Shown in pieces: positions 15,039 through 26,882 of a stretch of DNA of 64,000 nt. The stretch's first letter is position 1. The number at the start of each line of letters is the position of its first letter. The translations under genes were made by a program, and so were the position numbers. This DNA comes from Halichondria panicea (Eukaryota; Porifera; Demospongiae; Suberitida; Halichondriidae): assembly GCF_963675165.1 (NCBI RefSeq), contig NC_087387.1, positions 4,800,990-4,864,989 on the forward strand. The letters are read 5' to 3'. The notes beneath the pieces were generated by a model, which did not search any database, was not told the DNA's origin, and saw only the letters and a program-made list of their open reading frames with translations.

Positions 15039-16140
15039 TTACAGTAGCTTTGAAGCAAAATCAGAGACAAAATCAACAAAAGTTTGATGATATTCTGGCC
15101 TAGTTAACATATGATCTCCATCAAAATATCGACACTCGACTCTTGGTGCATTCCTCTGCAGCACTCCCACCATCCTCTCTGCAAACACCCTCTGTCCATC
15201 GCGATCGAGTACATACTCGTCTTGACCACTAAAGCATAGTGCAATAGGAATCTTCACTGCAGACAGAATTGGGATTAGCTCGGCTTCGGTTAAATCTAGT
15301 GAAAACATGTCATCATCTCCAAGACGTTCTGCTAGACTGAGATATCGGTTCGCAGTTATCGGTGCGTCGAAATATCGTTCTGATAGGCATATTTCGCCCT
15401 GATTGCTTTGCTTTAGCTCTCTGGCCTGTTGCAGCATGCCTTGCGTCTCTGGTAGCGTTGTAATGTAGTCACGGTCGCTCACAGCTCCTTGTAGGATCAC
15501 AGCATCAATGGTGTTAGATAGGACAGAATGGCGTAGAAAATACAGTATGTCCTGACAACCTGTGTGGGTAGGTACATGTAGTAGTGGGCACATAATTATT
15601 ATCTCAGAGGAGGTGGGACATACAGGTCCCGTTGCTAATGGGGGTATCGCGCAAGGGTATTAATTGTTTTGCACATGATCCGTGCTTACTCACGTGGGAC
15701 AGCCACAGTGGCTCTATGTGTTAGAAGTGAACAGTCTCCGACTATACATGTACTGTGTCGGTGTCTTAATAGGTGATAATCATAAAGAATGCAATAACGA
15801 ACGAATAAATACCTGTTGAGGATCCCATGAAAACAATTTTCTTGAATTCATACTTTTCCTCAATATGCGACACCAAATCAGTGAGGTCTTCACTGTCTGT
15901 TTGCAAGCACTTGAAGCCAAACTGTAGAAACGAGCTCCCCAAGTTCACCTGGATCAGCGAATAGTCGAGAGTGGCCAGTTTTCCCGCAAGAGGGACAGAG
16001 TAGTTGAGCGAGAGAAAACCGTCAGTCTGTCCAGCAATAAAAACTAGAGCATTGCTACATGGTTTGGACTGGGCGTTGAGAGACATAAATGCTAGGAGGT
16101 TCTTGTCCCGAGGAGTGAACTGGAACAATCGACCATCCAT
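15039..16140 (-). CDS. Alpha/beta hydrolase, DUF1749 (UPF0613) type
   Basis: Two exons (16140-15813 and 15559-15039) join in frame across ACA-G/GT to give about 282 residues, close to the usual ~300 for this family. The nucleophile elbow is GSSTGCQD at about residues 106-113, in place of the common GHSTG. The likely acid is in SGQDEYV and the His in DGDHML near the C-terminus, so the Ser-Asp-His triad is complete. DUF1749 proteins are cytosolic hydrolases of unknown substrate, known mainly from fungi, plants and some animals. The start chosen is the ATG at 16140 (MDGRLFQF); the conserved sequence begins there. A MITE lies only 10-11 bp upstream and has duplicated the bases just before the ATG. 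The gene is divergent from catalase, about 770 bp away. Confidence 0.85.
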
Positions 16141-16149
16141 CTTCGACTT

Positions 16150-16562
16150 AGTTGGGCGTGGCCCCACCCTGGACGCGAACGTAGGGTTGGGCACCACTGC
16201 AATGTCAGGTTTGTGTCTGCTGCAAAAAATTTGCAGCCCAATCAGATTGCAGAGTTCAAGTGTGAAGGCGTGGCTCATTAATGAACCAGTCAGTAACTAG
16301 TAATTCTCTTTAGTCAAATCAAAATGCAACAATAGGAGACAAGCCAGCTTGATCCAGGAACACGCCAGGTCAGTTAGAGCTAGTGGTATGCAAAAATGAC
16401 TCCTGCAGTAGCATTCTAACTGAGCTTTGCGGTTACCGCCCACTTGGAATTAATCGTATTCATGCTTAGCCACACCCTAAAGATAAGTGCCGGTGGAACA
16501 AACCTGACATTGCAGTGGTGCCCAACCCTACGTTCGCGTCCAGGGTGGGGCCACGCCCAACT
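16150..16562. mobile_element. 413-bp AGTTGGGC-family TIR element at the hydrolase 5' end
   Basis: Perfect ~65-bp terminal inverted repeats begin AGTTGGGCGTGGCCCCACCC at both ends. They are flanked by the 11-bp duplication ATCTTCGACTT (16139-16149 and 16563-16573). It shares termini and an internal block with the 12880-13649 element. Identical arms suggest a recent insertion. On the minus strand it separates the hydrolase start codon from what was its 5' UTR or promoter. Chance open frames cross it; they are not genes. Confidence 0.88.
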
Positions 16563-16713
16563 ATCTTCGACTTGAAACCTGCACCAAATAATTTTGCATT
16601 TGAGGAATGAAGGAGCAACTTACAAAACTTAGTATAGATCAAATTATAGTCCACGTGTGCAGTCACTTACTAGATGGTAATGAAGTCCTAGTGCAAAAGA
16701 TAAAACTATTGTT

Positions 16714-16792
16714 TGCGCATGCGCATATCCGCCACGTGGCCCACAATTCCGGTCCGAGACCCACCCCTATTTCCTTATAAGCTAGCCACGTG
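16714..16792. promoter_or_regulatory. Putative catalase promoter: NRF1-like palindrome and two E-boxes
   Basis: TGCGCATGCGCA at 16714-16725 is a perfect NRF1-type palindrome. CACGTG E-boxes lie at 16733-16738 and 16787-16792. All are within 200 bp of the catalase ATG and between it and the divergent hydrolase. The motifs are seen; binding in sponges is inferred from the bilaterian factors. Confidence 0.4.
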
Positions 16793-16907
16793 ACAACATC
16801 TGCCCTCTGCTTCCAGCTTCTTCTGCTCTCTCTAAAGCGTGTTCCTTGCCCTCTTGCTGCATTTACTTGCTTAATCGATTTATTGTCTGCAGAACGACTC
16901 TGTAAAC

Positions 16908-19900
16908 ATGTCTGAGAAGCAAATACAAGACTGGGGTGCTCAGAAGAAAGAGGTATGTATGTAGCACTGCACCATGTGTACGTGTGTGGTTGTAACAAAA
17001 TTAATTTATATGCTAATTTTTTTTTTATACTACCACAAAAGTCATTTAAATGTAGTTTGTGTTTGATTAGGCTGTAATTATTATTATTCTGATGCTAATT
17101 TATTTTGTGTGCATTGTGTTTAGTGTACATAGTGCACGTTTTACGTTGTAGCCTTGATAATGGATACACTGCACAATTAAACTTCAATGTAGAACCTGTG
17201 TGTGATTTTTCAACCCTGCTCCCAAGCAAGTTATGTTCTGGTTTGGTTATGTGTACAGGTCTGAACATAATTATTGTTATGAGTACAAATTGTAGATGTT
17301 CTCTCTTACTAATTGTTGACCCCTCCCCCCTGTAGCGTGATGTCCTGACCACTGGGGAGGGTGCTCCCATCTGTAGCAAGACAGCTGTCATGACTGTCGG
17401 ACCACGTGGACCAATGCTCATGCAGGTAAGCATTATGTGAAGGGGAGGGGGGAATCCCTAGTAGCTGATGTCGCGTGGCTTGTAGATTTAGCAAGATTAT
17501 AATAACCACTAAGTGTTATGAGGGCATATATAGTCAAGGTCATTAACAGCCAGTTCAAACATGTTCTTTCTTTGAGCTTGTAACACTGCCTATTGTGTGG
17601 GTACACCAACTATTGTACCAACCATTCCCGCTACCCCCATCACATTTTATTTTTGCTTGGTTGCATAATTCAATCAGCTTGCTACATGTCACTACTCTGT
17701 GCCTAATATATCTATTACCTAACTCAGGAATTTTCTCCAGCTTTGCAGGCACAAGCTTTGTACTGTTATACAAGTCTTATGTAATGGTTTCTGTAAGGTG
17801 CATGCAGTCTGTGCTTACTTCATGTACACTGGCATAGCATAGCCTACATGTACTGTGTAAATATGTTGCTTTTAGTTGCTAATCTATTGTTTGTCTTCTC
17901 TAAGGGTTCAAGTTGTGGTCACTCTAATACTAGTTGATGTATGTACACTGTGCTTCAATTGATTGTGTGTGTATTACCAGGTGTGTGTGTGTTACTACCA
18001 GTGACATAACTTTGTGTGTGTGGTGCATGAGAGTATTGAAGGTGTTAATTGGTTTGCAATTAGCTTGCTTTAATGCATCAATGGTAGAAAGTAATGGCCC
18101 TGCATGTGGTTTACATGAAGTGCAATCATGGTTTCTATGCAGCATTAATTTTTATGAATGAATAATGGTACTCGTAGTTATGCCCTTTGGACAGTAGTAT
18201 TCATTTGAATTCCTCAACACTACCAGGTCAGAATTCCACAACGAGATTGGCAGTACACGTATTGCATTAATGATATCCACCCACCCACACACACTGACAG
18301 GACGTTGTCTACATGGACGAGATGGCCCACTTTGATCGTGAGAGGATCCCCGAGAGAGTGGTGCACGCCAAGGGGGCAGGTCAGTACCTGGGTCACAGAC
18401 CTCGGGGTGGATGGGCTAGATTACCGTTGCTTGCAGCAATACTCGCACTACCGAGCTGAAAATAATTATTTTTGATTACTTGTAGTTCCTATAATAGTGC
18501 ATAATTATACCAACCGACCGTTTACTACATGATGATGTGACTGTTGTCTTGTAGAGTTGGGTCAGTGTGGCTAAGGACCATATAATTTGTGTGTATTTTA
18601 GTGAGCAAGCAGCTGGTTACAGACACTCGTGTAGTAAACGTTTAGTTACAGTATTGTAACTGCCACTATTTGTTTGTGCAGGTGCTTTCGGGTACTTTGA
18701 GGTGACGCACGACATCAGCAAGTACTGCAAGGCCAGTCTCTTCAGCAAGGTCGGCAAGAAGACCCCCATCGCTGCCAGGTTCTCCACTGTTGGTGAGGGC
18801 ACCATACCTCTCTGTTTGATCCCTGCACATGTGTAACAACACCATCTGCATGTGCCTTATAGTGCATGTACCTTATAGTGCATGTGCCTTATAGTGCATG
18901 TACGTGTATGTACCTGAATATTCACCAGCACCCACGTTTAGAAGACCCTCCATAAAAATTAATAAGGTATACACGTAGCTCCAACTGAACATTAATCTCG
19001 CCCCCTCCCCCTAGCAAACTTAGCAGGTCTACTAAATGTCCGTATAACAATAAATTTCCATCCTTCGCTATAGTTGCCCTCTCGTATAAATTAGTGCTTC
19101 TAGACTACGGTTTCCTGTCTTCTAGTCGTTGATTACTGCCTCCCTGTGTAGGTGGCGAGAACGGCAGTGCCGACACTGTGTTTGACCCGAGAGGATTTGC
19201 CGTCAAGTTTTACACGGAGGAGGGCAACTGGGATATGGTCGGCAACAACACTCCAATCTTCTTCATCAGGGACCCAATACATGTGAGTGGGTTGGGGGCG
19301 GGGTTTGATAGCTAACTATGAGTGTCCGTAACTTGAGTGAGGATTGTGCATTTTTAATTATCACTTGTGTAATTTTGTAGCCCCTTGAAATACCTACAAT
19401 TGCGTTTCGATAGAAATGTCCCATTCGGAAAGGCTACAATAATTATCTCGAGTTACCTGTAGGATTTGTGTACTAGTATTTAAAATATGCGTTTTATAGC
19501 CTTTTGAAATTCCTATCTAATGATGTGTAAATTACAGATTGGTCTGTTTCATAGAAAAAGCATGACTTTACTACAATTATAATTATAGCCATGTATAGGC
19601 TTCATTTTTATAATGGCTGTTTTTGATAGCTTGAGTACTATCCTTCAATATACAGTGCACAGCTTTTCCATTTAGTACTCCCCTGCACCTTTCTTGGAGC
19701 AAGGGGCACTTACAAGACACTTATTATAGTGTAAAGAGATAAGGCTATGTTCATAACATTAATTAATTGGTATGTACATTGTACCTATAACGATGTAATT
19801 ATCTGGTTCATTAACTCCACTATTTACAATCTCTCTTCCAGTTCCCCAACTTCATCCACACCCAGAAGAGGAACCCAGCCACTCATCTCAAGGTGAGTCT

Positions 19901-22060
19901 CTTCGTGGGATTTCCTGTGAACTCTATCCATGCAAGGATGTGGTCGGTGGTGGTTGATACTAACGACTTCTAAAGCACTAAAAGTGCAAACCTTGGGCTG
20001 TGATTAGGCATTGCCCAGTTATGCTCAAAATTTTGCCTATTTGTCTAGTCTCCAAGTCTCATGCATTGTACCTATTAGTCTTTAATTCTTACCCATTAAT
20101 CTCTAAGTATTACCCATTAGTCTCAAAATCATCAACGAGAATTATACTGCAACATCACAGACACTTCTACATAATCTTCTAAAGAAGTATTATTGGTGAA
20201 AGAAATCTTAGAAACTAGAGCACTGAAGTGCAAACCCTCGGCTGGTGACATGATTATAAAGAAACCAGAAGAGTGATATAATACAGTGCATAATTATAGT
20301 GATGTTGTTATCATGTATGACTTAATTGTCTAGTACAGCAACTCAGGAGCAATAAAACTAAACCAGACTGGAGGTATGCTGAAAAATTTGAGAACAGGTA
20401 GTGGTACTATAGATATATGCACTGTGGATTAGGATCACAGCAAAGAAGCCTGGAGTCTCAGAGAAGTATGGGTCCAGGTCCTGCATGGAGTAGGATCCCA
20501 GTCAGCTAACATGGCTAAGCAGCAGGAGCTATAATTTTAGCTTTCTACTTTAGTGACCCTGTTCCATTGTTCCTGGTACAGGATCACTTTAGTTATAAGT
20601 AACACATGTGCCAAGTTCTGTTCAAGCTACATTTTGCTCGCTTTTACTAGACAACGAAGCTTTAACAGCGAAAGCTGCCACTATTAAAACTAATAACTTG
20701 TTGTATGAAGGCTATCCATGCTGTAAACGCAGTGCTGTGATATCCAGGTGAGTAGATTCAGAATACACAAACAAACAAACAAACCAACAGAATACTATAC
20801 CCGTGGCCGCCCACGCGCGCCTCGGGTAAAAAGTCAACTGATCTAGTAGTACTACTAGCACCTTCCATACGTATATACTCAGTCTACCACGACGTGGACC
20901 ATGTGCTCAGAAGTACGTGTAAAGGTTAACTATTCATGCTACTGAGCTTCTATAAATACTTTCTACCAACATTTGGTAAAAATTGCCTAATAGGCTAATA
21001 TTTTTTGCCTATTAGGCTGGCATAGCTGTGATATGATAATGATAATTATTACTCAATAAATGCAGTGCCATGTAGTATGTGTGATTAAGGCTGTCTATAT
21101 AGCACAGCAACTCAAGAGCAATAAAACTAAACCAGACTGGAGGCATGCTAAAAACAGAGTTTTAGTGGTACATGAGACATACACTGTGATCACAGCAAAG
21201 AAGCCTGGAGTCTTAAAAGTACATGTATGGCTCCTGGAGTGCTGCAAGATTAAACCACAATCATAATTCTAGCTTTCTACTTTAGTGACCCTTTTCCATT
21301 ATTCTTGGTACGGGATCACTTCAGCTGCAAATAACTCTTTGTTGTCGCAATTCCATCAAACGTTTACTATACATGTACAGTGTATCTTTATGTCGTTCTT
21401 TGTTCCTCACAGGACAAGAACATGTTCTGGGACTTCATCACTCTGCGCCAGGAGACTGCCCATCAGGTCTCATTCCTATTCAGTGATCGCGGGATCCCAG
21501 ACGGCTACCGTCACATGAACGGGTACGGCTCCCATACCTTCAAGTTGGTCAACAGCGAGGGCAACCCTATCTACTGCAAGTTCCACTTTAAGGTGCGTGT
21601 AGTCATAGTCTTTAGATATGCATAGCATCAGCAAATTGTCATATTAAAAATACATTGCAATGGTTATGACATACTATGGAGTGTGACCATGCTCTGGAAA
21701 AGAATGAGGGTTAGAAGGAAAAAACACAACACACTTGAGAGTTACCGCCTACTGCTACTCTGAGTATGACAACTGTACATTCAATGTGTTCACCATTTCC
21801 CTTCATGCCCCAGTTGTGCTGTAGCTGTGTCTAGTCACTTGTTTACGCCTGAGTGTGTGTACGGTTACGTGCAGCAGTTTTGGGGTCAAAACTCTGGTAA
21901 TTGTTTAGTCATCTTTGTTGAGGGAAGGGTAGACATCACGCTGCTTGGTCTGTAATTATAGCCACATGTGTTAGGCTTAGAATCAGGGTAGTGGTCTGTT
22001 TAGACTGGTGTGTATATCCTGGAAACCCAACTTTATCACACACGCACGCACGCGCGTGCG

Positions 22061-22156
<96 letters not shown>

Positions 22157-24813
22157 TGACCAGGGCATCAAGAACATCATGCCCGATCGTGCTGGAGTGT
22201 TGGCCGGTACTGAACCAGACTACGGTATCCAGGACTTGTTCAATGCCATCGCCGCCGGCAACCCTGTGAGTAATTACGTACAATGTGTTCTAGATTTTAC
22301 CATTCACTGTATCATAACAGGTACCCATTTCTTAGAGTGTAATTATCTCTTCTTTCTTTACAAGTTTATTCACAGGAGGTCTAATCTTCCCTGTATAAGT
22401 GCTGTACATGTATTTTTATAGTGACAAGTTTGTTGCTATTTGTGTATCATTTAGTGTTGTTTGCCCACAGCCATCTTGGAGTACGTTTCTCCAAGTGATG
22501 ACCTTTGAGCAAGCTGAGAAGTGTCCCTTCAACCCATTCGACGTCACCAAGGTAACACAATGCATTGTATTGTCCACATTGTTATTTATAAAGTGAAGCC
22601 TGTGTATTGTGGTCACCCTCTATAATATAACAGTCCCTAAGTCTCTCCAGAGCATGTGTTTGGACACACTACCTCCTTATTCCAGTGTGTTGATCTGCCA
22701 CCAATGGTGACCACATTAGACAATAGATTTCATACATGTGCAGTGTATTTCAAATGTTGTGCTTTCAGAATATAATTATGTAGATTCATCGACTGCCTAA
22801 TAATATTATAGCAGAACCAAGTGTACAATACTTTACCCACCCCCCCCAGGTGTGGTCCCACCATGACTACCCACTCATCCCCGTCGGTAAGATGGTGCTC
22901 GACCGTAACCCAGTCAACTACTTTGCCGAAGTTGAGCAGGCTGCTTTCTGTCCCTCCAACTTTGTTCCCGGCATCGAGGCCTCCCCTGACAAGATGCTGC
23001 AGGTCAGAGCTACTAGTAGTATTAGTGTAGTTAGTACTCCTGGTTGGACATGTAGTGTGAGTTTGATGGATGTAGGAGCATGTTGTCTATACGTCTCTGT
23101 AAATGCAAGTGACGCAGGAATGCTTTTAAGTACCATATAAGGGTATGTGTATTTGTTCGTTTCAGGAGTGCATGAATATTCGTTTGTAGTGTAGTGTACA
23201 GAATATGTAAGTACGTGTATTGTTATATTTCCAGCTGTACTGCTCAAAATGTGTGAGTGTGTACTTTCTTCATTTCCTATGTACACGTAAGTATGACACA
23301 CGTGTACACGTACGTCCTGCTTCCACTCTCAGGGTCGCCTCTTCTCCTACGCTGACACCCATCGTCACCGCCTGGGCACCAACTACCACCTCCTCCCCGT
23401 GAACCAACCCAAGAGCAAGGTGGCCAACTACCAGAGGGACGGGCCCATGTGCCTCGGCGACAACCAGGGAGGAGCACCTAACTATTTCCCCAACAGTTTC
23501 CAGGGACCCGTAGACGACAGGAAATACAACGACTGCAAGTGGACCACTGTGAGTCATGTGATATTACAGCCAATATTAGTCAGTGCTAACTACCTCTCTC
23601 AACTCATAGGCCCGGCTTATAACACGCTAGGCTGTGAAAGTATAAGTTTGTATAGCAGTTTTTGTTTGTTTCAGCATGGTATTCATATAGCCACCATCTC
23701 ATTATTATTCTGGGCTGATTCCTGGTGATGTACATGTAGACTTTGATTTTGTGACCCTTACAAATGCTGTATTGTTTTACAGTAACCAGATTTGCTCAGT
23801 ATAATTATATATAGTCACAATTCTTTACTGTAGTACTTTTCTGTAATAATTATACCCTAGCCTCGTATACATTAAAGTGTACATAATTAGTGTGTCTTGT
23901 CTCCACCATGAAAAGTCACTCCTTTTTCTCCTACAGACTGGAGATGTGGCACGACATGAGACTGGGGACGACGACAACTATTCCCAGGTAAGCATAAAGC
24001 TGTGATTGAGCATTCAGCAAGGAATGTGGGAATGTGAGAATTAAAGTTAGTACATGTATACTAAAGACCACAAGTCAACCAGTTGTTTATGTGTGTAATA
24101 CAACGTGTATGTATGTAAAAGTTGGAGACAAACACATTATACAGTAACATTATATTAAATTACTGACCAAGCCCCTTACGCACACGCACATACATTCAGG
24201 CTGGCATATTCTACAACAAGGTGCTTAGCGAGGAAGAGAGAGACCGTCTCACCAGCAACATAGCCGGCCATGTCAGTGGGGCTGCTGATTTCATCCGCAC
24301 ACGCTGTGTCGAGATGTTCTCCAAGTGTGACCCTGATTATGGTGCTCGTATTGCTGCCAAGCTCAAGGTGAGTCTCAAACAGTAGGCAAATGAGTATTAG
24401 CTTTGCATGTTTGTTAGTACAGTGAAGCCTATAAATCTCTCTATAAATGCAGTGAACCCTGTCTATTGTAGTCTCCCTATAATCAGGTCACCCTCTATAA
24501 TACAAATGGGCTCCAAAGTCTCCATAGCATGTGTTTTGACCTGTGTTAGTAGTCCACCTTTTATGGCACCCACTGTCGGTCCATTTGCTGTAATATTGCG
24601 ATTTCAGGCAAAGCTTGGTTTAGTCTTTCCCACATAATTTTGTTTAGTCTGTGTCACACACCCACCACCTTGCATGCCCCTGGATATCCTGTGCACACGC
24701 ATGCGGGGGATGTGTCACGTCTATAAACTCAAAAGCTTTAATACTTTTGCATGCAGTTATAATTATATATTTATGACAGATTTGTTGTTTCCCTGTAGGC
24801 TATGGGCAAGTGA
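16908..24813 (+). CDS. CAT: Catalase (heme, clade of animal catalases)
   Basis: Breaks down hydrogen peroxide to water and oxygen with a heme cofactor. Fourteen exons: 16908-16952, 17336-17425, 18301-18379, 18682-18792, 19152-19282, 19842-19892, 21413-21592, 22155-22265, 22471-22551, 22850-23002, 23333-23548, 23937-23987, 24200-24367 and 24799-24813. They total 1,482 nt, exactly 493 codons plus stop, slightly shorter than vertebrate catalase (~527). The distal His lies in [15 protein letters not shown], the catalytic Asn in [12 protein letters not shown], and the proximal heme Tyr in [14 protein letters not shown]. The catalase signature [14 protein letters not shown] and the NADPH-binding region are present. 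The C-terminus, AKLKAMGK, lacks an obvious peroxisomal SKL-type signal and the last exon is only 15 nt. Intron 6 (1.5 kb) holds an internal duplication. Intron 7 ends in a long CA microsatellite that directly forms the splice acceptor. Confidence 0.97.
20335..20600 (+). repeat. Duplicated ~250-bp block within catalase intron 6, copy 1
   Basis: The segment starting CAGCAACTCAGGAGCAATAA and ending near GGTACAGGATCACTT recurs at about 21108-21325 in the same orientation, with indels and several mismatches. A shared internal landmark is CACAGCAAAGAAGCCTGGAG. It is an intronic direct duplication, possibly two copies of a non-coding mobile element; termini were not resolved. Confidence 0.7.
20970..21022. 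repeat. Dispersed short palindromic repeat, copy 2
   Basis: Matches 5-52 almost exactly over the core GGCTAATATTTTTTGCCTAT. It lies in catalase intron 6 between the two duplicated blocks. Confidence 0.6.
21108..21325 (+). repeat. Duplicated block within catalase intron 6, copy 2
   Basis: The second copy of the 20335-20600 block, with small deletions. It lies about 90 bp upstream of exon 7. Confidence 0.7.
22062..22153 (+). repeat. (CA)46 microsatellite forming a splice acceptor
   Basis: An uninterrupted CA tract of 92 bp runs straight into ACAG at 22151-22154, the acceptor of catalase exon 8. It is preceded by alternating GC-rich purine-pyrimidine sequence (about 22036-22061), which together may favour Z-DNA. 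The intron therefore has no classical polypyrimidine tract. Long frames encoding Thr-His repeats here are artefacts. Confidence 0.9.
22593..22740 (+). repeat. Dispersed repeat related to 24423-24560
   Basis: GTGAAGCCTGTGTATTGTGG followed by GTCACCCTCTATAATA has a close relative at 24423-24560 (GTGAAGCC, then GGTCACCCTCTATAATACAA). Both also contain AGCATGTGTTT. They lie in catalase introns 9 and 13. Family unknown. Confidence 0.5.
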
Positions 24814-25532
24814 GATGAAAAAAAGAGACGTTGAAGAACTTCGTACTTTTTGCAGTTAACGTGTTTGAACTTGAATACAACTTTAGTATTTATGTGATTG
24901 TGTTTTTGTTTGGTAGTGAGATCGTTATTCGTTCTTCTGACAATTAATTCTGTTAATGGGGTGGTAACAAGGTATACTGTATATAGGGTGCAAATTGTTT
25001 GGAGAGCATGCAGTATACAAGTACTACAACCAATCTACATCTGCACATACTGTATAATTATAATCAATGGATCGATGTACACTATAATAATAAAGTTTGG
25101 AATTCGAAGGATCTAGAGTATAAAAGATGCTGTGGTGTATATACGTATTTGACAATGGATTACATATGTAGTAGTGTATCAATCACACATGCATGGCCAT
25201 TGATCGGTCTAGCTGGTCTATATAGCTACGTATACATAATTATAATAGCTTTGCTCTAGATCTACATGCATGTATACATACATGTACATGTATAACTATA
25301 CTACATAATTATATCCATGCAGACATATAAAATTATAAATGATAATTATAGGGTTATAATTATAGCCATGCATGCATTATTGAAGATTCAATAAGGAGAG
25401 AAAGTTAATTAAAGCTGTTCATCGTATAATATACATGCATGTACAATGTAGTACACCGATACGACAGATGAAGTAAAGAGTCATAAAAACAATTATAAAT
25501 TATTGAAGTAAAATGAAGATATTATCCTTCAA
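24814..25532. other. Catalase 3' UTR and intergenic spacer
   Basis: No gene is seen. AATAAA at about 25087-25092 could polyadenylate a longer catalase transcript. The stretch is very rich in ATAATTAT and in short palindromes such as ACATGTACATGT (about 25277-25290). Catalase and the homeobox gene converge here. Confidence 0.5.
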
Positions 25533-26882
25533 TTAAATTCTAGGTACAAGCAGTCCCATGGAAGCCAGTACTCGCCTCCTTCCATTAATGAACCACTGGT
25601 TGAGTCTGTCCAGGGTCATATCAGTTCTCAAACACAGCTCTATTTTTTCAGCGTTGTTAGGATATGGATTGTCGGCATGTTCTATCAACCACTGACGAAG
25701 GATATCCAAGGACTGCCTTGGAATAATTTTATATTTCCGCTTTTTGGTTTGAACACAACTTGTCTTCTTAGAATACTTTTGCTCGGTATTAGTTTTGTCC
25801 TTTAAGCTCACACGAATTGAACTAGTTCTGTTTGTGGCAGTGTTTTTCTTGTGTTCTTCAGCGTCTTTTCGAGCCGTTTGAAGCAAATTTTGACAGAATG
25901 AGCTGACAGAAGTTAACATGGAGTTACAGTCTTCGTCAGCTCTGACTATGACATCAATGAACTTGTCATCATTACACAGTTGTACAGCAGACTTCACTGC
26001 ACCCAATATAACTTCATCAGCCTCAGGGTACCCACTGGTAAAGGCATGAGGACATAAAGGGTTTGAAGACAACTCCAAATTGTCGAATTCTTTTTTTGCC
26101 AACACGACTGTTTGTTTTGCCAAATGTATCGACTTATATGTGTGGTTCTTACTGCGGGGAGATTCTTGTTTGTGTATTAGGGCGATTTTCATCTTAATGA
26201 AATATTTAAGCGTCTCAAAAAGAGGATGGTTGCATAGAATAGTAACTCGGTCGACGTCGCTATACTGTAGTGAAGCACACTCAGCCAGGTACTGTTGTGA
26301 ACGAACATTGTTCTTGGAGACCAACACGGGTAGTGAGAGGAGATATCTGAGACTGCTGCGGGAGATGGGCTGAGATGAGGCTACTCCATCCTCCACTGGT
26401 AGAAAAGATAGCAACTCTGGAGAAGAAAAAGTTGAACATTCTATTAGAGGCCAAAGAAACATGCATATTCAAGTTGCCATAAATAGTACTATAGCTAGAG
26501 GAAAGCCCCGACGTGAACAGTCAATGATACTGTGAATGACGTTAGCTTTAGAAAAAAGTACAGCATTTGGTAAAGGTATGGTGGTATAAGACTTGCCTGT
26601 CATGTCAATGCCCTCCAGTAGACTTTCCAGTTCACATTCATCAATCTCCAGTTGCTGAGCCTCCTCTCTGTCATGCACACACCCGATGATTAACTCACCT
26701 GACTTGTCTGGAAACCCACTGGCACTGACATCAGCATGCAAATGATCAGCCTGGTACATCTCTCCAGCTAGATCTAGTTCTGCAAGGTCAAACTGTGAGG
26801 ATTGGTCTTTTGCCGTGAGTTCTGGGATGGTAGGAACCACCGTGTACATTTTAGGGAGCATTGGCAAGCCTGAGGAATCCAT
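25533..26882 (-). CDS. TALE-class homeobox transcription factor, MEIS/PREP-like
   Basis: A nuclear DNA-binding regulator. Two exons (26882-26597 and 26416-25533) join in frame to 389 residues. The intron uses a GC donor: ACAG|GCAAGT, the consensus form for GC-AG introns, with a TTCTCCAG acceptor. The homeodomain occupies roughly residues 322-384. It has the three-residue loop extension around DNPYP and a recognition helix WFINGRRR, with the Ile at position 50 and Asn 51 expected of TALE proteins. Further upstream, HPLFETLKYF resembles the HPLFPLL motif of the MEIS/PREP N-terminal domain, so MEIS/PREP is the best guess; TGIF or a sponge-specific TALE gene is possible. The first exon is acidic and of low similarity. 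The start chosen is the first in-frame ATG (MDSSGLPML). It shares a 252-bp divergent promoter with the mitochondrial gene at 27135. Confidence 0.85.

Noticed and set aside
16004-16300. Plus-strand frame of 98 codons over the hydrolase
   Set aside because: Antisense shadow of the hydrolase exon plus MITE sequence.
21936-22421. Long frames on both strands encoding Thr-His or Cys-Val repeats
   Set aside because: They are translations of the (CA)46 microsatellite at a catalase splice acceptor.
22850-23301. Minus-strand and alternate-frame ORFs across catalase exon 10
   Set aside because: They overlap a clearly conserved catalase exon in another frame.
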